Shown here one piece after another: positions 16,859-25,731 of a stretch of DNA of 53,371 nt. The stretch is from positions 1-53,371 of the forward strand of contig CAMBRC010000019.1 in NCBI GenBank assembly GCA_945869965.1, written 5' to 3'. The translations under genes were made by a program, and so were the position numbers. Source of the stretch: Asaia bogorensis (GTDB taxonomy: Bacteria; Pseudomonadota; Alphaproteobacteria; Acetobacterales; Acetobacteraceae). Numbering within the stretch: the stretch's first letter is position 1; the number at the start of each line of letters is the position of its first letter. The notes beneath the pieces are model-generated. The model worked only from the letters and a program-made list of their open reading frames with translations. It did not search any database and was not told the origin of the DNA.

Positions 16859-17055
16859 CAAGTGGCAGGAAGAGTCTTCTTTTTGTGAACAAAAAGAAGC
16901 AAAAAAACTTTATCCGATTCGACAAGAGCAGAGAATTTAGGGCGGATGGCGAAATCTTGGATCGTTCGCCACGCTCTGGATGACGGCGAAAAGCCAATGA
17001 ATGAAGTTTTTTTGCTTCTTTTTGTTCACAAAAAGAAGAATCTTCCTGCCACTTG
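16859..17055. mobile_element. MITE-like element: inverted pair of family A hairpins
   Basis: Left arm: CAAGTGGCAGGAAGA (16859-16873), hairpin CTTCTTTTTGT-GA-ACAAAAAGAAG (16876-16899), tail CAAAAAAACTTTATCCGATTC (16900-16920, 21 nt including the final C). Right arm is the mirror: GAAGTTTTTTTG (17003-17014), hairpin (17015-17038) and TCTTCCTGCCACTTGG (17041-17056). The enclosed 80 bp contain TTCGCCACGCTCTGGATGAC, like a motif often found in alphaproteobacterial intergenic repeats. It has no coding capacity. It sits between mreD and mrdA in the rod operon. Non-autonomous mobility is inferred from the inverted arms; no target-site duplication was confirmed. Confidence 0.7.
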
Positions 17056-17067
17056 GCTTTTCTGGCC

Positions 17068-17616
17068 TCACGCATGTGCCGGCTCGGCGATGGTGCGGTG
17101 GGCGCGGGCGAGCAGGACGGCCAGCATGGGGTAGAGGCCTGCGGCCAGGGCGGCCTGGAACAGTGCCGAGCCAGCAGGCAGCAGGCGCAGGGTGAGGGCG
17201 GAGGTTAGCAGCCATTGCAGGCTGGCGAGGGCAGCGGCCACGGCGACGAAGGCCAGCCAGACCAGCAGGAAGCCCTGGCGAATCAGCTCGCGGCGGAAGC
17301 GGACCGCCACGCCGTGGGCGAGCAGCAGGCTGATCACGCCCACCCCCGGCGGGGCGAAATCCAACAGGTCGGCGAGCAGGCCGATCAGGAATACCGCCGG
17401 CGGCGGCATCGAGCCCGGGCGGTAGACCGACCAGAAGAACACGCTCGACAGCGCCGCCGCATTCTGCAGCTCCGCCTGGCCGGGCAGGCGAAAGGGTGCC
17501 GCTGCAAGCAGCAGCAGCAGCATGGTCATCACGGTGGGAAAGCTGCGGCGCGCCGTGCTGTCCAGGCGCCGCCACAGGCTCGGCCGCGCACGGATGCCGG
17601 GGAGCCGGTCATCCAT
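17068..17616 (-). CDS. mreD: Rod shape-determining protein MreD
   Basis: A 182-residue inner-membrane protein with five or six transmembrane helices (TVMTMLLLLLAAAPF, AVFLIGLLADLLDFAPPGVG and later segments). The motif GLLADLLDFAPPGVGVISLLL is the recognisable MreD core. MreD links MreC and PBP2/RodA in the elongasome. A basic N-terminus (RARPSLWRRLDSTARR) lies in the cytoplasm. It starts five bases after the mreC stop. Its stop is followed within about 12 bp (reading leftwards) by the MITE-like repeat, which separates it from mrdA. Confidence 0.9.
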   Translation of the reverse strand: MDDRLPGIRARPSLWRRLDSTARRSFPTVMTMLLLLLAAAPFRLPGQAELQNAAALSSVFFWSVYRPGSMPPPAVFLIGLLADLLDFAPPGVGVISLLLAHGVAVRFRRELIRQGFLLVWLAFVAVAAALASLQWLLTSALTLRLLPAGSALFQAALAAGLYPMLAVLLARAHRTIAEPAHA

Positions 17617-17621
17617 TGAGG

Positions 17622-18485
17622 TCAGCGCCGCCGCTCGGGCATCCGCGCCACACTGGTCTCGGGCGGGATCACGCCGCGCAAGCCGTAATCGAACAGCCGC
17701 ACCACCTCCAGGCGGTCGAGCCGGGCCAATGGCTGGACCTCGGGCACGTTGCTGGCGCTGTAGCGCACCACGCCGACGGGCAGGCCGGGGGGGAAGGTGT
17801 TTGCCTCCGCACTAGTGACCACGCGCTCGCCCTCGGCCGGCTGCACGCCCTCGGGCCAGTACATCAGCCGCGGGCGCACGCCGTTGGTGCCGGCCAGGAT
17901 GGCCCGCGCCCGGCTATTCTCCAGGATCACGGGCACCCGGCTGTTCATGTCGGTCAGCAGCAGCACGCGGGCGCTGCGCGCGCCCAGCTCGGTCACGCGG
18001 CCGACCAGCCCGCGATCGTCGAGCGCAATCTGACCCTTGGCGACACTGTGGTTGGGGCCGAGGGACAGCAACACCGCGCGGGCATAAACGCCGCCGGCAT
18101 CGGCCACGACGCGCGCGGTCACGTAGCTCGGCGCGGGGTCGGGGATCCAGCGCAACTGCGTCTTGAGGGTGACGTTCTCGGCGTCGAGCGCGAGCGCCAC
18201 GGATTGCCAGCGCCGCAGCCGCTCGTTTTCCTCGCGCAGCCTGGCGTTGTCCTCGTAGACCGTGGCGAGGTTGCGCGTGCCTTCGATGCCGCGGTGCACC
18301 ACCGAGAGCGGCTCGGCCAGCGCCGCATAGAGCGGTGCCAGCGCGTCGGCCACGGTCATGCGGACGCGCTCGGCCAACAGCGTGTCGGCTTTGCCGAGCA
18401 GCATCAGGGCGAACGATGCCACGATGAAAATGGGCAGCGTCAGCCTGGCAAGCGCCTGTCGCAAGGGGACCGAAAGCCGGATCAC
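17622..18485 (-). CDS. mreC: Rod shape-determining protein MreC
   Basis: A 287-residue MreC. A membrane helix (about 15-32, TLPIFIVASFALMLLG) is followed by a coiled-coil (about 70-105, NARLREENERLRRWQ) and the periplasmic beta-domain. Typical motifs are VTARVVADAGGVYARAVLLS, GLVGRVTELGARSARVLLLTD and a late PVGVVRY. MreC bridges the MreB filament and PBP2, activating RodA-PBP2. The length is normal. It is the second gene of the operon, with about 250 bp of repeat-filled DNA between it and mreB. Confidence 0.92.
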   Translation of the reverse strand: MIRLSVPLRQALARLTLPIFIVASFALMLLGKADTLLAERVRMTVADALAPLYAALAEPLSVVHRGIEGTRNLATVYEDNARLREENERLRRWQSVALALDAENVTLKTQLRWIPDPAPSYVTARVVADAGGVYARAVLLSLGPNHSVAKGQIALDDRGLVGRVTELGARSARVLLLTDMNSRVPVILENSRARAILAGTNGVRPRLMYWPEGVQPAEGERVVTSAEANTFPPGLPVGVVRYSASNVPEVQPLARLDRLEVVRLFDYGLRGVIPPETSVARMPERRR

Positions 18486-18553
18486 GTCATCTCCGCATCG
18501 GGGGGAGTCAGGGTAGTCATAGCACGGCGGGGCTTGGAGGAGGGAAGCAAGGC

Positions 18554-18600
18554 CTTCTTTTTGTGAACAAAAAGAAGCAAAAAAACTTCATCCGTTCGCC
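18554..18600 (+). repeat. Family A AT-rich hairpin element, single copy
   Basis: Hairpin CTTCTTTTTGT-GA-ACAAAAAGAAG (18554-18577), then the tail CAAAAAAACTTCATCCGTTCG (18578-18598). It lies between mreB and mreC together with a family B repeat. No opposite-facing partner is seen nearby. Confidence 0.88.
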
Positions 18601-18623
18601 GCAAGGCACAGCATGCCAATAGC

Positions 18624-18681
18624 TGGGGCCTGGGGCGACGCCCCGTCACGCGCAAGCGTGCTCCCGCACGACGGGTCCAGG

Positions 18682-18697
<16 letters not shown>
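18624..18697 (+). repeat. Family B GC-rich palindrome with inserted arm
   Basis: GGGGCCTGGGGCGACGCCCC (18624-18643), then GTCACGCGCAAGCGTGC and TCCCGCACGAC, then GGGTCCAGGGC-AGA-GCCCTGG (18673-18693) and CCTT. The inserted arm matches the one in the copy at 7884-7954. It lies directly downstream of mreB, so leftward transcripts pass through it before mreC. Confidence 0.8.
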
Positions 18698-19824
<1,127 letters not shown>

Positions 19825-19877
19825 TTAGCGGCGCGGGCCTTCGAGAGCAAGGGCCCGAGCGAAGCGATGCGCGCGCG

Positions 19878-20456
19878 TTATAGGAGCTTCAGCAACAGGA
19901 AGCCGCCGACAATGCCAACCACGCCCAGGGTGGTCACCAGCGTCAGGCGCCGCTCGATGAAGCCGCGCACCGGCTCACCATAGGCGCGGATCAGTCCGGC
20001 CACCAGGAAGAACCGGGCGCCGCGCGTCGCCAGGCTGGCCAGCATGAACACGACAAAATTGAAATCGGCCGCGCCGGAGGCAATGGTGACGATCTTGTAG
20101 GGGATCGGCGTGAACCCCTTCACCAGGATCACCCACAGCCCGTACTCAGCGTACATGGCGCGGAAGCGCTCGAACGCCGCCTCGTAGTGGTAGAACTGGA
20201 TCACCGCGGCGGCCAGCACCTCGAACAACGCATAGCCGATGAGATAGCCGAAGGCGCCGCCGACCACGCTGGAGACAGTGCAGATCAGCGCCAGGCGCCA
20301 GGCCCGGTCCGGCCGCGCCAGGCACATCGGGATCAGCAGCGCGTCCGGCGGGATCGGAAAGAAGCTGCTTTCGCTGAAGCTGATCACCGCCAGCCACCAA
20401 GGTGCATACCGGCTGGCGGCCAGGGCCAGCACATTGTCGTAAAACCGCCTGAGCAT
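19878..20456 (-). CDS. YqaA/DedA-like VTT-domain membrane protein
   Basis: A 192-residue inner-membrane protein of the YqaA branch of the DedA/VTT family. An N-terminal segment (SRYAPWWLAVISFSESSFFPIPPDALLIPMCLARP) gives the re-entrant-loop motif with FxPIPPD. Further on come SVVGGAFGYLIGYALFE, VKGFTPIPYKIVTIASGAA and a final helix. DedA proteins are implicated in lipid-carrier flipping and membrane potential homeostasis; YqaA members are less well studied. The start is ATG 20456 with GGAA upstream; longer frames upstream run into the divergent racemase gene. Transcribed towards mreB. Confidence 0.85.
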   Translation of the reverse strand: MLRRFYDNVLALAASRYAPWWLAVISFSESSFFPIPPDALLIPMCLARPDRAWRLALICTVSSVVGGAFGYLIGYALFEVLAAAVIQFYHYEAAFERFRAMYAEYGLWVILVKGFTPIPYKIVTIASGAADFNFVVFMLASLATRGARFFLVAGLIRAYGEPVRGFIERRLTLVTTLGVVGIVGGFLLLKLL

Positions 20457-20573
20457 CGAAGGGTTCCTGCTGTCCCGCGCGTCGTGCCACGGCGGGCGCG
20501 CTGGTTCAACCTTTGCCAGGATCGAGTGGCCCAATCGGGTGGTCCAATTGGGGGGAGCGCGGTATCGTCGGGA

Positions 20574-21224
20574 ATGCGCATCGCCCTGATCCACGCCCTC
20601 GCCCATTCGCTTGCACCGATCGAGGACGCATTTGCTCGCCTGTGGCCGGAAATCCACCGCACCAACCTGCTGGATGACAGCCTGTCGGCAGATCTCGCGC
20701 GCGACGGAGCGCTGACGCCGGCGATGACCGGGCGCTTCCTGGCGCTGGCGCGATACGCGGCCGGGACGGGTGCGGACGCCATCCTGTTCACCTGCTCGGC
20801 TTTCGGGCCCTGCATCGAGGCCTGTGCCGCGGCCCTGGCGCCGATGCCGGTGCTGAAGCCGAACGAGGCCATGATCGAGGAGGCGCTGTTGCTGGTCGGG
20901 TCGCATGGCCGGGTCGGGTTGATGGCGAGCTTTGCCCCCACCCTGGCCTCGATGCCGGCGGAATTTGCCGTGGCGGCGCCGGGCCTCACGCTGGTGCCAT
21001 GCCTGGCCACGGGGGCGTTGGCGGCGCTGGACCGGGGCGAGGGGGCAGAGCACGACCGGCTGGCCGCCATTGCCGCCGCCGGGCTGGCGGATTGCGACGT
21101 CATCGCGCTGTCGCAGTTCAGCCTGGCGCGCGCTGCCGGCGCCGTGGCGGCGGTCACCGGCAAGAAGGTGTTGAGCACGCCCGACAGCGCGGTGCGTAAG
21201 CTGCGCCGGCTGCTGGGCGCCTGA
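20574..21224 (+). CDS. Asp/Glu/hydantoin racemase-superfamily protein
   Basis: A 216-residue protein of the Asp/Glu racemase fold. The opening MRIALIHALAHSLAPIEDAF, the first active-site region ILFTCSAFGPCIEA with Cys, and VGLMASFAPTLASMPAEF are typical. The place where racemases carry the second catalytic Cys reads CDVIALSQFSLARA here, without a Cys in the usual spot. True racemases need two thiols. This protein may therefore be a decarboxylase- or isomerase-like member with one, as arylmalonate decarboxylase is. The start is ATG 20574; upstream codons overlap the divergent gene's leader. A small conserved-looking gene follows after 13 bp. Confidence 0.78.
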   Translation: MRIALIHALAHSLAPIEDAFARLWPEIHRTNLLDDSLSADLARDGALTPAMTGRFLALARYAAGTGADAILFTCSAFGPCIEACAAALAPMPVLKPNEAMIEEALLLVGSHGRVGLMASFAPTLASMPAEFAVAAPGLTLVPCLATGALAALDRGEGAEHDRLAAIAAAGLADCDVIALSQFSLARAAGAVAAVTGKKVLSTPDSAVRKLRRLLGA

Positions 21225-21237
21225 GCGGAGGATGGCG

Positions 21238-21534
21238 ATGGTCACTGTCGCGGACTTCACGGCATCGTTGGGTGCCGATGCGCCGCCGGCGGGATTGCCG
21301 CTGGCCGTGCAGGGGCTGTGGTGGGATGCCAAGGGCGACTGGGGCCGCGCGCATGGCTGCGCGCAGGACCAGGACGACCGCATCGGGGCAGCGGTGCATG
21401 CCTATCTGCATCGCAAGGAGGGCGACCTGGCCAATGCCGGCTATTGGTACGCTCGTGCCGGCCGCAGCATGCCCGCGACCGCACTGGAGGCGGAGTGGCG
21501 GGCGTTGGCGGCGGAATTGCTGGCGGCCACTTGA
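21238..21534 (+). CDS. Small protein of unknown function with WYARAGR motif
   Basis: A 98-residue cytoplasmic protein. Its core, GLWWDAKGDWGRAHGCAQ, then VHAYLHRKEGDLANAGYWY and ARAGR, looks strongly conserved in style. It reads like an alpha-helical hairpin of the tetratricopeptide kind, rich in Trp and Tyr. I know similar proteins only as hypothetical. The start is ATG 21238, preceded by GGAGG at about seven bases; ATG 21232 lies too close to it. It is cotranscribed with the racemase-like gene, which suggests a shared but unknown role. It is followed by a 40-bp G-rich run. Confidence 0.75.
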   Translation: MVTVADFTASLGADAPPAGLPLAVQGLWWDAKGDWGRAHGCAQDQDDRIGAAVHAYLHRKEGDLANAGYWYARAGRSMPATALEAEWRALAAELLAAT

Positions 21535-21569
21535 CGGCCAGGGGGGGGGCGGGGGGGCGGCCGGGGGGG

Positions 21570-22832
21570 CTAACCCTTGGCTGGTTTTTCGGCCTCCATC
21601 AGCATTTGCAGCGCTTTTTCTGGCCCGAGCAGGATTTCAGCCAGCCTTAGCCGGTCGACCCGGCTTTCGCTGTCATCACCGGCATTCGGCGCGAGGCCAT
21701 CGATGGTGCTGCGCAACTGGCGGTCGTAGTGGTCCGAGCCGCTGATCCGGCGGGCCACGCCCTCGAACCGGCGGATGTCGCGCGCGGCGGCCTCGAACGC
21801 GGCGATTTCGTCCGGCGCCTGCGGCAATCCGCCCGCCAGCCGGCTGGTCACCTGGTTTTGCACCATCGTCTGGAACTGGGCGCGGCAGGCGCTGTCGACG
21901 CGAGCGCGGGTGGCGTTGATGCGGGCGCTGCGGGTTGGCCGGCCGGTGGAACTGGCCTCCAGCTGATCCAGCATGGCGATGGTGCGGCGCAGGCGCGGCA
22001 GGTCGGCGACGCCGTCCTTGGATGCCCCCTGCTCGGCCTCGATGTTCTCCAGCACGTGCTCCACCGCGCGCTCGGTGGCGGTACGTCCTGGCAGGCCGGT
22101 GGGTGCTGCATGGGCCGAGGTGGCGTCCAGGACCTGTGCCGCCGAGCCCGGGAGCCAGTACAGCATCACGCTGATCAACACGCCCAAGCCGTCGGGCTCG
22201 AACGCCGCCTCGGTCAAAATCCGGGTGATCACACCCGCGTCCAGCGGGTCGGCGTTCACCTGGGTGGACATCGCCGGCGCGTGCCGCAACACCAGCACCA
22301 CGGCATCACGGATGGCGCGATAATCGGCATCGGCCAGCCCGGTTGCCTCTGCCCAATCGGCGGGCGGCGGCGTTGCAGCGAGCAGGGCGGCGGCCCGCGC
22401 CCATAGCCGCGTGCCGGCGCGCTGCAACAGCAGCTCATCGGCAAACGTGCCGCCGGCCACCTCCTGCGCCACCGCCTCCATCAACGCGGGATCAAGCGCG
22501 GTGAACTGCCGGATCAGGCACCCGACGGCGGTGCGCGGGATGGTCAGCGCGCCGCGCCGCCATTGCGCCGGCGGCACCAGGACGGGGTCCAGCGGGGTGA
22601 ACAACAGCCGTTGCGCGCTCAGCGGCCGGCGCGGCCGCAACTGGGCGAGGCGTGGCCGCAGCGGCGCGATCAACGAGTCGGCGTCGCCGCGCGCCGGCAG
22701 GGCGTCGACCATGGCGACCACCTTGAGGATCTTGACGTCCTGTGCGGATACCAGATGCCGGTTCAGCGAACGTATCTCGCCCAGCCGGCCGGACTTGTCG
22801 GTCAGGGGGTTGCTGCCGGGCGTGCTGTTCAT
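21570..22832 (-). CDS. Uncharacterised cytoplasmic protein, second gene of a two-gene operon
   Basis: A 420-residue protein that I cannot assign to a family. There is no signal peptide or membrane segment. It looks mostly alpha-helical and Ala/Arg-rich. A distinctive conserved-looking block is at about 60-110: RPRRPLSAQRLLFTPLDPVL and VPPAQWRRGALTIPRTAVG. The rest includes a long helical region (about 180-330) and a C-terminal stretch ending ILLGPEKALQMLMEAEK. Its ATG 22832 overlaps the upstream stop by four bases, so the two proteins are made together and probably act together. The composition and codon use match the neighbours, so it is not a recent import. Confidence 0.75.
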   Translation of the reverse strand: MNSTPGSNPLTDKSGRLGEIRSLNRHLVSAQDVKILKVVAMVDALPARGDADSLIAPLRPRLAQLRPRRPLSAQRLLFTPLDPVLVPPAQWRRGALTIPRTAVGCLIRQFTALDPALMEAVAQEVAGGTFADELLLQRAGTRLWARAAALLAATPPPADWAEATGLADADYRAIRDAVVLVLRHAPAMSTQVNADPLDAGVITRILTEAAFEPDGLGVLISVMLYWLPGSAAQVLDATSAHAAPTGLPGRTATERAVEHVLENIEAEQGASKDGVADLPRLRRTIAMLDQLEASSTGRPTRSARINATRARVDSACRAQFQTMVQNQVTSRLAGGLPQAPDEIAAFEAAARDIRRFEGVARRISGSDHYDRQLRSTIDGLAPNAGDDSESRVDRLRLAEILLGPEKALQMLMEAEKPAKG

Positions 22833-24046
22833 GGCGCCATCGCCAGAATTCTCTCGTTGCGGGCGATCAGGTCGTACATCGGTGCCCCGGTGCGCCAGTC
22901 TTCCAGCATCGTCACCATGCGCCGGCGCGGCGTGCTTTCGCTCAGCCCGGGCATCGGGAAGCGGCACCAATCGGCCACCTCCTTTGGCATGCCGGGGATC
23001 TGGCCGGCCATCTCGGCCAGCGTCGGCTCGCGCCCCATCACATCGGCGGTCTGCCACAACAGGGTGATGCGCTCCCAGCCATCGACGAGCCAATCCGGCC
23101 GGGCAACCAGGGTCGACAGCTCGAGCGGATCCCTCAGCCAGAGGCGCAACAGCCCGGTCATATCGCGCGGCAAGGCATGAACCTCCGCAAGCACGTTGCG
23201 CACACAGGTCAGGGTCACTTCGGCCGACTCGGCAATCCGTGCCGCGTCACCGCCGCTGTCATCGGGGTGGCTGCGCGCCCAGGCGGCCATGGCATCGCGC
23301 AACGAGGCGAGCCCCGCCACGATGCGCGGCACCCGGCTGCCGGCCGCCAGCCGGCCAACGCCGACATTGCTGAACAGCCCGGCCAAGTCCTCAAGGCAGG
23401 TGGCGATCTGTTCGGTCGAACGGTCCAGCGCCGGCGCGATCTGCGCCACCGCGTGCCGCGCCCGCCGTTCCAGGTCGGTTGCGTTGTCCAGATTGACGTT
23501 GCCGCCTGGCCGCTCGGCCGATTCCACCTGGTTCACCAGTTCCAGCAGCAGCTGGAAGTTGGACATCATGCGCGCCTTCTCATCGATCGCGATCGCCTCC
23601 TCGGCGGCACTGCGCGCGGCGCGGCCGGCCAGCCCCTCGGCGGCGATGGTGCGCGCGGCGGTGCGAATGGCAACCGGCGTCACACCGCGCATGCCCGACA
23701 ACAGCGCAATCAACCGGCAGTCGTGCATGGTGGGCCGGCACAACGCGTATACCCCCTCCCACGGCACGATGTACAGGCCGCGGCCGCCCGACGGGTTGGC
23801 GACGGTGAATTCCAGGCCGCCGCGCTCGGCCGGGCGGGCTCGCGCGCCGTTCAGATGCGGCGTGGTGAACGGCACGCTCGCGCCACGTTCCAGGAAGGTG
23901 CCGGGATGATACCCCAACACCGGCTTCGGCAACGAGAAGCTCGCTCCAAGCTGCGCGGACATACGGATTCCCAGACTGACCGATGGCCCGCCGCGCGGTA
24001 TGACGACGGCAGTACCGCCAGTGTCAATAACGCTGCTTGCGGCCAT
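22829..24046 (-). CDS. Uncharacterised cytoplasmic protein, first gene of a two-gene operon
   Basis: A 405-residue protein of unknown function. Near the N-terminus is a striking block: KPVLGYHPGTFLERGASVPF, then LEFTVANPSGGRGLYIVPWE. The glycine-rich PNPSGGRG-like loop looks like a functional site. The middle (about 120-260) is a long helical region, partly charged (SAAEEAIAIDEKARMMSNF). The C-terminal part has many Trp and Leu (TGLLRLWLRDPLELSTLVA). ATG 24046 is preferred; ATG 23962 (MSAQLGASFSLPKPVLG) is possible and would start just before the block. No ribosome-binding site decides between them. alkA lies upstream on the same strand. Confidence 0.75.
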   Translation of the reverse strand: MAASSVIDTGGTAVVIPRGGPSVSLGIRMSAQLGASFSLPKPVLGYHPGTFLERGASVPFTTPHLNGARARPAERGGLEFTVANPSGGRGLYIVPWEGVYALCRPTMHDCRLIALLSGMRGVTPVAIRTAARTIAAEGLAGRAARSAAEEAIAIDEKARMMSNFQLLLELVNQVESAERPGGNVNLDNATDLERRARHAVAQIAPALDRSTEQIATCLEDLAGLFSNVGVGRLAAGSRVPRIVAGLASLRDAMAAWARSHPDDSGGDAARIAESAEVTLTCVRNVLAEVHALPRDMTGLLRLWLRDPLELSTLVARPDWLVDGWERITLLWQTADVMGREPTLAEMAGQIPGMPKEVADWCRFPMPGLSESTPRRRMVTMLEDWRTGAPMYDLIARNERILAMAP

Positions 24047-24163
24047 CGGCGTTAAGTTGCCTGTCCCGCCGTCATCCGCTTCGGTTGAGTGCCAAAACGA
24101 ATAGCCTGCGGGACATGCCCGGTTTTCGCAGCTTGGGATGAACAAAGCGTTGCATTGCCTGCA

Positions 24164-24844
24164 TCACGGCGGCGGATTCGACGCCGTTGGCGCGATGGCG
24201 GAGATATCGTCGAAGGCCGGTCGCCCGGTCAGAAAGCGCCAATGGTGCCACAACAGCCGCGCCGCCAGCCCGCGCCACGGCCGCCACCCGTCCGCCAACG
24301 CGCGCAACGCCACCGGTCCCGGCCGCGCCGGCAAGCCCTTCAGCGCCGCCGCGGCACCTGCCAAAGCCAAATCGCCGGCCGGGAACACGTCGTCACGTTG
24401 CAGGGCGAACAACAGATAGACCTCGGCCGACCAGCGCCCCATGCCGCGCACCGCCGCGATGGCGGCAATCGCTGCCTCGTCTTCCATCGCGGCAATGGCG
24501 GTTTCCTCCAATCGCCCATCGGCAAAAGCGGCGGCCAGCGCGCGCGCATGGGCCACCTTGGGCCGCGACAGCCCGGCGCCACGCAACGCTTCTTCATCCA
24601 ACGCCAGCAAGCCGTCGGGTGCCACCGCGCCGGGAACCGCGCGCAACCGGCCCCAGATCGCGGCGGCGGCCTGGTTGCTGATCTGCTGGCCGACGATGGC
24701 CTGCAGCAACCCCTCGAAACCGGCCGGGCGGCTGCGCCACGGCAGCGGGCCGGCGGCGGCCTCGATGCCCGCCAGGTCCGGATCGGCTGCCACAAGCTGG
24801 CCGAGGGCCGCGCGGGCGTGCGGCGGCGGATGGGGAAAATTCAC
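24164..24844 (-). CDS. alkA: DNA-3-methyladenine glycosylase II (AlkA-like)
   Basis: A 226-residue HhH-GPD glycosylase removing alkylated bases. GFEGLLQAIVGQQISNQAA (42-60) is the conserved N-terminal helix. The helix-hairpin-helix AVRGMGRWSAEVYLLFAL lies at 131-148, and Asp158 in FPAGDLAL is the catalytic aspartate. It lacks the N-terminal domain of E. coli AlkA, as many short alphaproteobacterial forms do. The start is GTG 24844, with AGGT just upstream. It is divergent from the response-regulator gene. The two-gene unknown operon follows it on the same strand after 117 bp. Confidence 0.92.
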   Translation of the reverse strand: MNFPHPPPHARAALGQLVAADPDLAGIEAAAGPLPWRSRPAGFEGLLQAIVGQQISNQAAAAIWGRLRAVPGAVAPDGLLALDEEALRGAGLSRPKVAHARALAAAFADGRLEETAIAAMEDEAAIAAIAAVRGMGRWSAEVYLLFALQRDDVFPAGDLALAGAAAALKGLPARPGPVALRALADGWRPWRGLAARLLWHHWRFLTGRPAFDDISAIAPTASNPPP

Positions 24845-24889
24845 GAGACCTCACATATCTGGCCGCGCCAGGAGCGCGTTGTTATTCTT

Positions 24890-24914
24890 ATCATTGCAAA
24901 CTGCAACAAATGAT
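24890..24914. promoter_or_regulatory. Palindromic operator candidate between alkA and the response regulator
   Basis: ATCATT and AATGAT form outer arms (24890-24895, 24909-24914), with an inner TTGCA-AAC-TGCAA (24894-24906). It lies in the divergent promoter region, 46 bp before the response-regulator start and 46 bp before alkA. The stretch GTTATTCTTATCATTGCAA is AT-rich for this genome. A binding site for the adjacent regulator or an iron-type repressor is possible; neither is shown. Confidence 0.4.
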
Positions 24915-24960
24915 CCAGACGCTTTGCCCAAATCGGTTTACCTAGCGTATCGTGACTCGT

Positions 24961-25692
24961 ATGGAAGCCGCCACCGTCACTGTCAGCCCACACGTCCTGG
25001 TCATCGACGACGATCATGAAATTCGCGAACTCCTGGCGCGCTATCTTGAGCGCCAGCAGTTCCGCGTCACCGCCGTACGCGACGCCCGCGAGGCGCGGCG
25101 GGTCTGGCCGACGATGAGTTTTCAACTCGTGGTCCTCGACCTGATGCTGCCGGGCGAGGGCGGGCTCGAATTTGCGCGCTGGCTGCGCTCGGAATCCGAC
25201 ATCCCGATGGTCATGCTGACGGCATTGAGCGACGAGAACGACCGCATCATCGGCCTGGAGCTCGGCGCCGACGACTATATCGCCAAGCCGTTCAACCCGC
25301 GCGAATTGCTGGCGCGGATGCGCGCGGTGCTGCGCCGGGGCAGCGAATCCGGCGAGGCGCGCGAAACCGGCAGCAAGCTGCTGTCCTTCGCCGGCTGGAC
25401 CCTCGATGCGGCGCGCCGCCGGCTGTTGAACCCGGATGGCATCGAGGTACCGCTGACCGGTGGCGAATACGACCTTTTGGTGGCGCTGCTGGACCGCGCC
25501 AACAAGGTGGTAACGCGCGAGATGCTGCTGGACTTGCTGCGCGGCCGCCAGGCCGGGCCGTTCGACCGGGCGATCGATGTTGCGATCAGCCGGCTGCGTC
25601 GCAAGCTGGAAGATGACGGCCGCCATGCCCAGCTCATCAAGACGGTCCGCGGCGGCGGCTATGTCCTCGCCGCCGACGTTGCCCGCGGTTGA
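24961..25692 (+). CDS. OmpR-family response regulator
   Basis: A 243-residue two-component regulator. The receiver domain has the acidic pocket IDDDHE (Asp16-Asp18), phosphoacceptor Asp60 in LDLMLP, and Lys109 in IAKPF. The C-terminal winged helix (about 145-240) shows LTGGEYDLLVALLDRANKVV, DRAIDVAISRLRRKLEDD and LIKTVRGGGYVL. Start at ATG 24961; GTG 24952 adds three residues. The histidine kinase starts 39 bp after its stop, so the two form an operon. The receiver and effector match the OmpR group, but the signal and targets are unknown. Confidence 0.93.
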   Translation: MEAATVTVSPHVLVIDDDHEIRELLARYLERQQFRVTAVRDAREARRVWPTMSFQLVVLDLMLPGEGGLEFARWLRSESDIPMVMLTALSDENDRIIGLELGADDYIAKPFNPRELLARMRAVLRRGSESGEARETGSKLLSFAGWTLDAARRRLLNPDGIEVPLTGGEYDLLVALLDRANKVVTREMLLDLLRGRQAGPFDRAIDVAISRLRRKLEDDGRHAQLIKTVRGGGYVLAADVARG

Positions 25693-25731
25693 GCATCTGA
25701 CGCGCGCCCCGGCACGGGCTGGGGCGGCGAT

